From Oscillospiraceae bacterium (GTDB taxonomy: Bacteria > Bacillota > Clostridia > Saccharofermentanales > Saccharofermentanaceae), in NCBI GenBank assembly GCA_902767145.1, contig CACXGG010000105.1, positions 1-10,596 of the forward strand: a stretch of 10,596 bases of DNA. Reading direction: 5' to 3'. Below, in pieces: positions 7,379-10,596 of this stretch. A model generated the notes under the pieces. The model worked only from the letters and a program-made list of their open reading frames with translations, was not told the DNA's origin and did not search any database. Numbering within the stretch: the first letter of the stretch is position 1; every line of letters begins with the position of its first letter. Made by a program: the position numbers and the translations under genes.

Positions 7379-7762
7379 CCGTTCTGTAAGACTTATCTCC
7401 TTCAGATCAGCCTCGTGCTTCATTACATATGATCTGACCATCAGATCATACAGCCCTGCGAGCACGCCTATAAACCCGCCAAGGAAGAAGTTGACTCCTA
7501 TCATTATCAATATGGTATTTATGGAATCCCTCCAGTGGGGAAAGATAAGGGACGGGTGCTGCCTGAAGACCTTTACATTCCTGAGGGTCCTGGTGGCGGC
7601 ATATATATTCCATATCCCGCATCCGATCATCGGGATACCGTAACCGAAGAATAATATCAGAGGTATTCCCAGGATTATCTGTAACGACGCCAGTACGATC
7701 CAGAAGATCCCGTCAAAGTTCATCATCCTCAGTACGTCTTTCACGACATTAGCTTTGATCAT
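7367..7762 (-). CDS. Small integral membrane protein of unknown function
   Basis: I do not recognise the family. The 131-residue product has hydrophobic stretches at about residues 17-40, 42-56 and 81-107, so two to three membrane spans, with a basic linker (about 57-79, ATRTLRNVKVFRQHP and following) and a charged C-terminal tail (110-131). No signal peptide cleavage site, no catalytic motif and no metal-binding cluster is visible. The ATG at 7760-7762 has a strong AAGGAG (7770-7775, minus sense) 7 bases upstream, and codon use resembles its neighbours, so it is very likely a real gene. It lies 19 bases downstream of veg's terminator hairpin with no room for a promoter in between. Its 3' end overlaps the S51 gene by 12 bases in convergent orientation. 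Confidence 0.8.
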   Translation of the reverse strand: MIKANVVKDVLRMMNFDGIFWIVLASLQIILGIPLILFFGYGIPMIGCGIWNIYAATRTLRNVKVFRQHPSLIFPHWRDSINTILIMIGVNFFLGGFIGVLAGLYDLMVRSYVMKHEADLKEISLTERSGE

Positions 7763-7782
7763 CTCTTATCTCCTTATACAGA

Positions 7783-7816
7783 AAAAGGGCAACCGCCAAC
7801 AGCAGGTTGCCCTTTT
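7783..7816. terminator. Bidirectional intrinsic terminator between veg and the membrane-protein gene
   Basis: GGGCAACC (7787-7794) pairs perfectly with GGTTGCCC (7805-7812) around a 10-base loop, and the flanking AAAA/TTTT extends the stem to 12 bp. Read on the minus strand it ends in five T's and lies 30 bases after the veg stop. Read on the plus strand it ends in four T's and is the first terminator met by transcripts leaving the S51 gene. It could therefore end both. Confidence 0.88.
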
Positions 7817-7845
7817 ATAAACTCTTGATCAAACAAAGATATCTG

Positions 7846-8112
7846 TCAGCTGGCCTCTGCTGCCTGTGCAGATGCAGGGATGGCGATCCTGACCGCTCTA
7901 GTAAGAACGTCGATATAGCTGTAGGAAACGATCTCGTAGTCTCCCTCGCTCCTCTTGCACTTAACAGTGAAGTGATTGGGGTAGCAGTTATCGACCACGC
8001 CTTCGTGGATTATGAGCCTCTTCCTTCCGCCGTTACTGGTAAGTCTGACCGATGTGCCGATCATAGACTGGAGTTTATTCCTGCATAAGTCCAAGTCGGA
8101 TCTGATAATCAT
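7846..8112 (-). CDS. veg: Veg family protein
   Basis: An 88-residue protein of the Veg family (DUF1021), small conserved proteins of Gram-positive bacteria. In Bacillus subtilis Veg is abundant in growing cells and has been reported to promote biofilm matrix expression by opposing SinR; its biochemical activity is not settled. Family marks here are an N-terminal helix (SDLDLCRNKLQSMIG), the NGGRKR motif (27-32), a YP turn (44-45) and VSYSYIDVLT (62-71), followed by a short Ala-rich tail. The frame stays open upstream to an ATG at 8193, but I place the start at 8112. GGAGGA (8120-8125) is 7 bases before it, homologues start at this helix, and the upstream 27 codons would cover the promoter. 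It has its own strong promoter and terminator, so it is probably mostly monocistronic. Confidence 0.92.
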   Translation of the reverse strand: MIIRSDLDLCRNKLQSMIGTSVRLTSNGGRKRLIIHEGVVDNCYPNHFTVKCKRSEGDYEIVSYSYIDVLTRAVRIAIPASAQAAEAS

Positions 8113-8148
8113 TTCTTCGTCCTCCAAACCAAATACAAATACGTAAAA

Positions 8149-8177
8149 AGTATAATTGTTCTTTGATTTTTTGTCAA
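8149..8177 (-). promoter_or_regulatory. Strong sigma-A promoter of veg
   Basis: On the minus strand, TTGACA (8177-8172) and TATACT (8154-8149) are separated by exactly 17 A-rich bases: a perfect -35 and a -10 one base off consensus. The predicted start near 8142 gives a leader of about 30 bases with a GGAGGA. The veg promoter of Bacillus subtilis is a textbook strong sigma-A promoter, so the match fits. Confidence 0.9.
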
Positions 8178-8181
8178 CGAA

Positions 8182-8235
8182 AAAACACAACATATAGAGC
8201 AGTTTTGTATAAAATGCTACAAAATGTTGTGTTTT
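8182..8235 (-). terminator. Long AT-rich terminator hairpin after the FtsX permease gene
   Basis: AAAACACAACAT (8182-8193) and ATGTTGTGTTTT (8224-8235) are a perfect 12-bp inverted repeat. The 30-base interior holds a second stem, AGCA/TGCT plus TTTT/AAAA with one bulged G. Read on the minus strand it starts 7 bases after the permease stop and ends in a run of T's (GTTTTTT), fitting an intrinsic terminator. It ends only 4 bases before the veg -35 box, insulating veg. Confidence 0.8.
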
Positions 8236-8241
8236 AACGCT

Positions 8242-10584
8242 TTACTCGGTTATGAGAGAGTATGCCGAGATCTTCTTTATCCTTGCGGACAGGGCATATA
8301 CCATTATGTAGGATGCCACTACTCCGAAGGCGACTACCAGGATACCCATCCAGAGATCAGCCGCCATGTTGCTCTGTGCGATACCAAATGCAGACAGAAG
8401 GATCGTAAAGAACCTGTTCGCATTCAGGATGCCCACTGCAGCGCCTGAGACCAGGCCTGTGACGATGGCGGGAAGCATGGAAAGGGAGAGTTCCGTCCGG
8501 AGCTGGTTCGAAGTAAAGCCCAGGGCTTTCTTGATGCCGAGTTCCTTCTGCTTCTTTATGATGATGGTCTTGATAAGGAGCATCATGGTAAGCCAGATAA
8601 CAGCCAGGGATATGACCACCAGTACTATACAGATGACCCTTCCCAGCATGATGGTGGGATTCTCACCGTTGGACAGACCCTCGGGATAGTTAAGATAGAG
8701 CTCCAGCCTGTCTCCGAAGACAGCCTCTGCATTATCGATGACCACCGCGGACTTCTCTGCCCCATGGCCCTCCACCATTATATAGATGTTTCTCTTCGGG
8801 CACTCGACTCCCAGATGCGCTGCCCCGTCCTCGTTCATGAGAGCGAAGTTACCGTAGTTAGCCTGTCCCTGGACAAAACCGGTGATGGTATATTCACAGC
8901 TCCGGTCTCCGGTCTCCAGAAGGATCATGTCACCTGCCATCAGGCCTTTTGCCCTGGCTAAGGTAAGTCCGATGGCCACTTCATCATCATACATAGGGGC
9001 GCGTCCCTCCATGATACCGCACTCGGATATGCTGCTCCAGTCTTCGGTGATATCCACCTGTATGCTGGTGCCCTGGTAAGATGCCGTGGCACTTGTTTTC
9101 CACCATGCTTCCTCCACATAGGGAAAGTCCTGGACCTCGTAGATGATATCATCTCCGTTGTCCACTATCAGCTGGACATCAGGGGAATCTCCGCTTAAGA
9201 GCTTTTGAAGGTTCAGGGGATGAACTCCCACGTTATATCCGACGAACACAGCCATGGCAAGGCTTACGCCTATGGCACACATCACCACGAAGATGAGGAT
9301 ATTCTGCTTCATGGATGTCAGTGCACTCTTTATGGCCATGAGCCATACGAGAGGTCCCGAAGTAGTCTCCAGGGGAGCCCTGTTCTTTCTGAAGCTGTGA
9401 CTCTTAAGGCCGAACCTCAGAGCGATCACAGGATCAAGTCCCTTGATGGATCTTGTGGATCTTAATGCCACCAGGAAGGATGCTCCCACGATGGCCAGAG
9501 CCGTGACGGTAAACGCCGGAAGGTCAAAGGGATGATCCCATGTCATGTAGGCCAGGGACCTGAGGACCACCTCCAGAGGGGATATGATCATATAGATGAG
9601 GACCGTACTTACCAGGACGCCTATGCCGGCTGTCAGGACGAACTCCAGGATCTGGGCAGTCCTGATCTGATGAGTCGTATAGCCCAGGGCCTTCAGGGCA
9701 CCGATATTCGTGATATTCTGCTCGATGCTGTTGGTTATCCTGAAATAGATGACGATCATGACCACCAGGGTGACGATCAGGGAAAAGGCACAGAGGAATA
9801 CGGCGATCATATTGATCATCTGGGTATACATGAGCTTAAACTCGCTTATGGAGTATACTGCGGAATCTATTCCCCTGTCGCTGAACTCATTTGCCATGGT
9901 GTTATAGATCTCATCGATATCCGCGCCGTCCACCAGCTTTATGACTATCTGGTCCACCGGGGCCTTGTCATCGGAATTGAGCTCGGCCAGCATGGCGGGA
10001 TCTATATAGAAGAGGTTATAAAGAGAGACACTCTCATAGAAACCGGCTACCGTGAACACCCTTTCATGTCCGTTGACTTTCAATGTCATCTCGTCACCGA
10101 CATGATATCTTCCCTGAAACACATCCTGGTTATAGACCCTGGACAGGTATATGGGGTTATCGCATTCCTTATCGGCCAGTTCCACGAACTGGGGTCTGTC
10201 GATCTCTCCCCATTCACCGTAGGGAGCAAATGAGTAAAGTCCCAGTACGGTCTCCATGGCATTTTTAGTATCCACCTCCACGCCATCCCTGACCTCTTCA
10301 CTGTCGAGGTTGATAACGGGGACCTTCTCGTAATAGTCCACCTCAGGGATCTTGGAGATATAATCCATGATCTCGGCTTCCTGCTCCGGGTCGTCCACCT
10401 CTGTCATTACCATCAGGTCAGGGGAATTAAGTTCCCTCACCTTTTCCTCGAACTGGGCATTATAGCCCCTTACCAGCATAAGGCCCAGCTGCAGGAGTGA
10501 TGACGACAATATGACGATGAGCATGAAGCTTATCATATGTGACATATCCTTGCGGAAATTGGATTTTATCAGTTTACCTAACAT
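8242..10584 (-). CDS. ABC transporter permease with two FtsX modules
   Basis: A 780-residue membrane protein of the MacB/LolCE/FtsX type. Architecture: TM1 (about 17-38), extracytoplasmic domain (about 40-250), three TMs (about 255-280, 311-337, 357-375), then a second module with one TM (about 428-449), an extracytoplasmic domain (450-640) and three TMs (about 648-675, 703-722, 744-765). The cytoplasmic loops NIGALKALGYTTHQIR (293-308) and ELGIKKALGFTSNQLR (681-696) are the paired motifs that contact the ATPase. Such permeases use ATP to drive extracytoplasmic events such as peptide or lipoprotein export; the substrate here is unknown. No ATPase is in the window; it probably lies just upstream. 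The ATG at 10584 is preceded only by a weak GGATGG, and a TAA two bases upstream (TGG-TAA-AG-ATG) could be the stop of that gene. The right end of the window cuts the leader. Confidence 0.92.
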   Translation of the reverse strand: MLGKLIKSNFRKDMSHMISFMLIVILSSSLLQLGLMLVRGYNAQFEEKVRELNSPDLMVMTEVDDPEQEAEIMDYISKIPEVDYYEKVPVINLDSEEVRDGVEVDTKNAMETVLGLYSFAPYGEWGEIDRPQFVELADKECDNPIYLSRVYNQDVFQGRYHVGDEMTLKVNGHERVFTVAGFYESVSLYNLFYIDPAMLAELNSDDKAPVDQIVIKLVDGADIDEIYNTMANEFSDRGIDSAVYSISEFKLMYTQMINMIAVFLCAFSLIVTLVVMIVIYFRITNSIEQNITNIGALKALGYTTHQIRTAQILEFVLTAGIGVLVSTVLIYMIISPLEVVLRSLAYMTWDHPFDLPAFTVTALAIVGASFLVALRSTRSIKGLDPVIALRFGLKSHSFRKNRAPLETTSGPLVWLMAIKSALTSMKQNILIFVVMCAIGVSLAMAVFVGYNVGVHPLNLQKLLSGDSPDVQLIVDNGDDIIYEVQDFPYVEEAWWKTSATASYQGTSIQVDITEDWSSISECGIMEGRAPMYDDEVAIGLTLARAKGLMAGDMILLETGDRSCEYTITGFVQGQANYGNFALMNEDGAAHLGVECPKRNIYIMVEGHGAEKSAVVIDNAEAVFGDRLELYLNYPEGLSNGENPTIMLGRVICIVLVVISLAVIWLTMMLLIKTIIIKKQKELGIKKALGFTSNQLRTELSLSMLPAIVTGLVSGAAVGILNANRFFTILLSAFGIAQSNMAADLWMGILVVAFGVVASYIMVYALSARIKKISAYSLITE

Positions 10585-10596
10585 CTTTTACCATCC

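Noticed and set aside
8113..8193. 27-residue N-terminal extension of Veg starting at 8193
   Set aside because: It would be encoded by the promoter region itself; the GGAGGA-preceded ATG at 8112 matches the family's usual start.
9532..10233. 233-codon open frame on the plus strand, opposite the FtsX permease gene
   Set aside because: It is the antisense of a well-supported permease. The translation is low-complexity (many D, G, H, Y, I), has no recognisable motif, and there is no convincing ribosome binding site.
1..10596. Mobile elements, CRISPR arrays, tRNA or rRNA genes, defence or toxin-antitoxin modules
   Set aside because: No transposase or integrase motifs, no regularly spaced repeats, no RNA-gene signatures and no toxin-like pair. 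All sizeable genes are metabolic, transport or housekeeping types.

Overview
The window reads as an ordinary chromosomal stretch of a Gram-positive bacterium, most likely of class Clostridia (Bacillota). The grounds are strong GGAGG-type ribosome binding sites on most genes, sigma-A type promoters (TTGACA/TATACT and TTGACT/TATATT, both with 17-base spacers), a Veg-family gene behind a classic strong promoter, and AT-rich gaps between genes that favour C- or G-ending codons. I cannot name the genus from the sequence alone.

Layout, left to right. (1) 1-451, minus strand: the N-terminal 150 residues of a sugar-type ABC transporter ATPase (MsmX/UgpC/MalK family), running off the left edge. (2) 452-803: a divergent intergenic region with a sigma-A promoter for the next operon, overlapped by a candidate pair of ArgR boxes. 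(3) 804-5528, plus strand: a tightly packed arginine operon argC-argB-argD-argF that ends with a small GNAT acetyltransferase of unknown substrate. Gaps are 3-4 bases or the genes overlap, and each ribosome binding site from argB to argF lies inside the preceding gene. (4) 5525-6421, minus strand: ispE of the non-mevalonate isoprenoid pathway, overlapping the GNAT gene tail to tail by 4 bases. (5) 6422-6664: a divergent intergenic region carrying a perfect 9-bp inverted repeat. (6) 6665-7378, plus strand: a peptidase S51 (dipeptidase E-like) gene that overlaps the next convergent gene by 12 bases. (7) 7367-7762, minus strand: a small membrane protein of unknown function. (8) A strong, nearly symmetrical terminator hairpin, then veg (7846-8112, minus strand) with a near-consensus promoter. 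(9) A long terminator hairpin, then 8242-10584, minus strand: a two-module FtsX-type ABC permease whose ATPase partner is probably just beyond the right edge.

How the genes work together. ArgC, ArgB, ArgD and ArgF cover the steps from N-acetylglutamate to N-acetylornithine and from ornithine to citrulline. No argJ, argE or argA-type gene with a recognisable identity is present, so the entry and exit of the acetyl group must come from elsewhere or, speculatively, from the GNAT at the operon's end. The operon is probably repressed by ArgR at the promoter, and ArgB carries the N-terminal helix and C-terminal segment typical of arginine-inhibited forms. veg and ispE are close neighbours in Bacillus subtilis too. 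Here they share a strand but are separated by the membrane-protein gene and the oppositely oriented S51 gene.

I see no convincing undescribed defence system, mobile element, CRISPR array or RNA gene. The most useful leads are regulatory: the ArgR-box pair, two convergent gene pairs with overlapping 3' ends and no terminator between them, and a terminator hairpin that leaves the membrane-protein gene no room for its own promoter.
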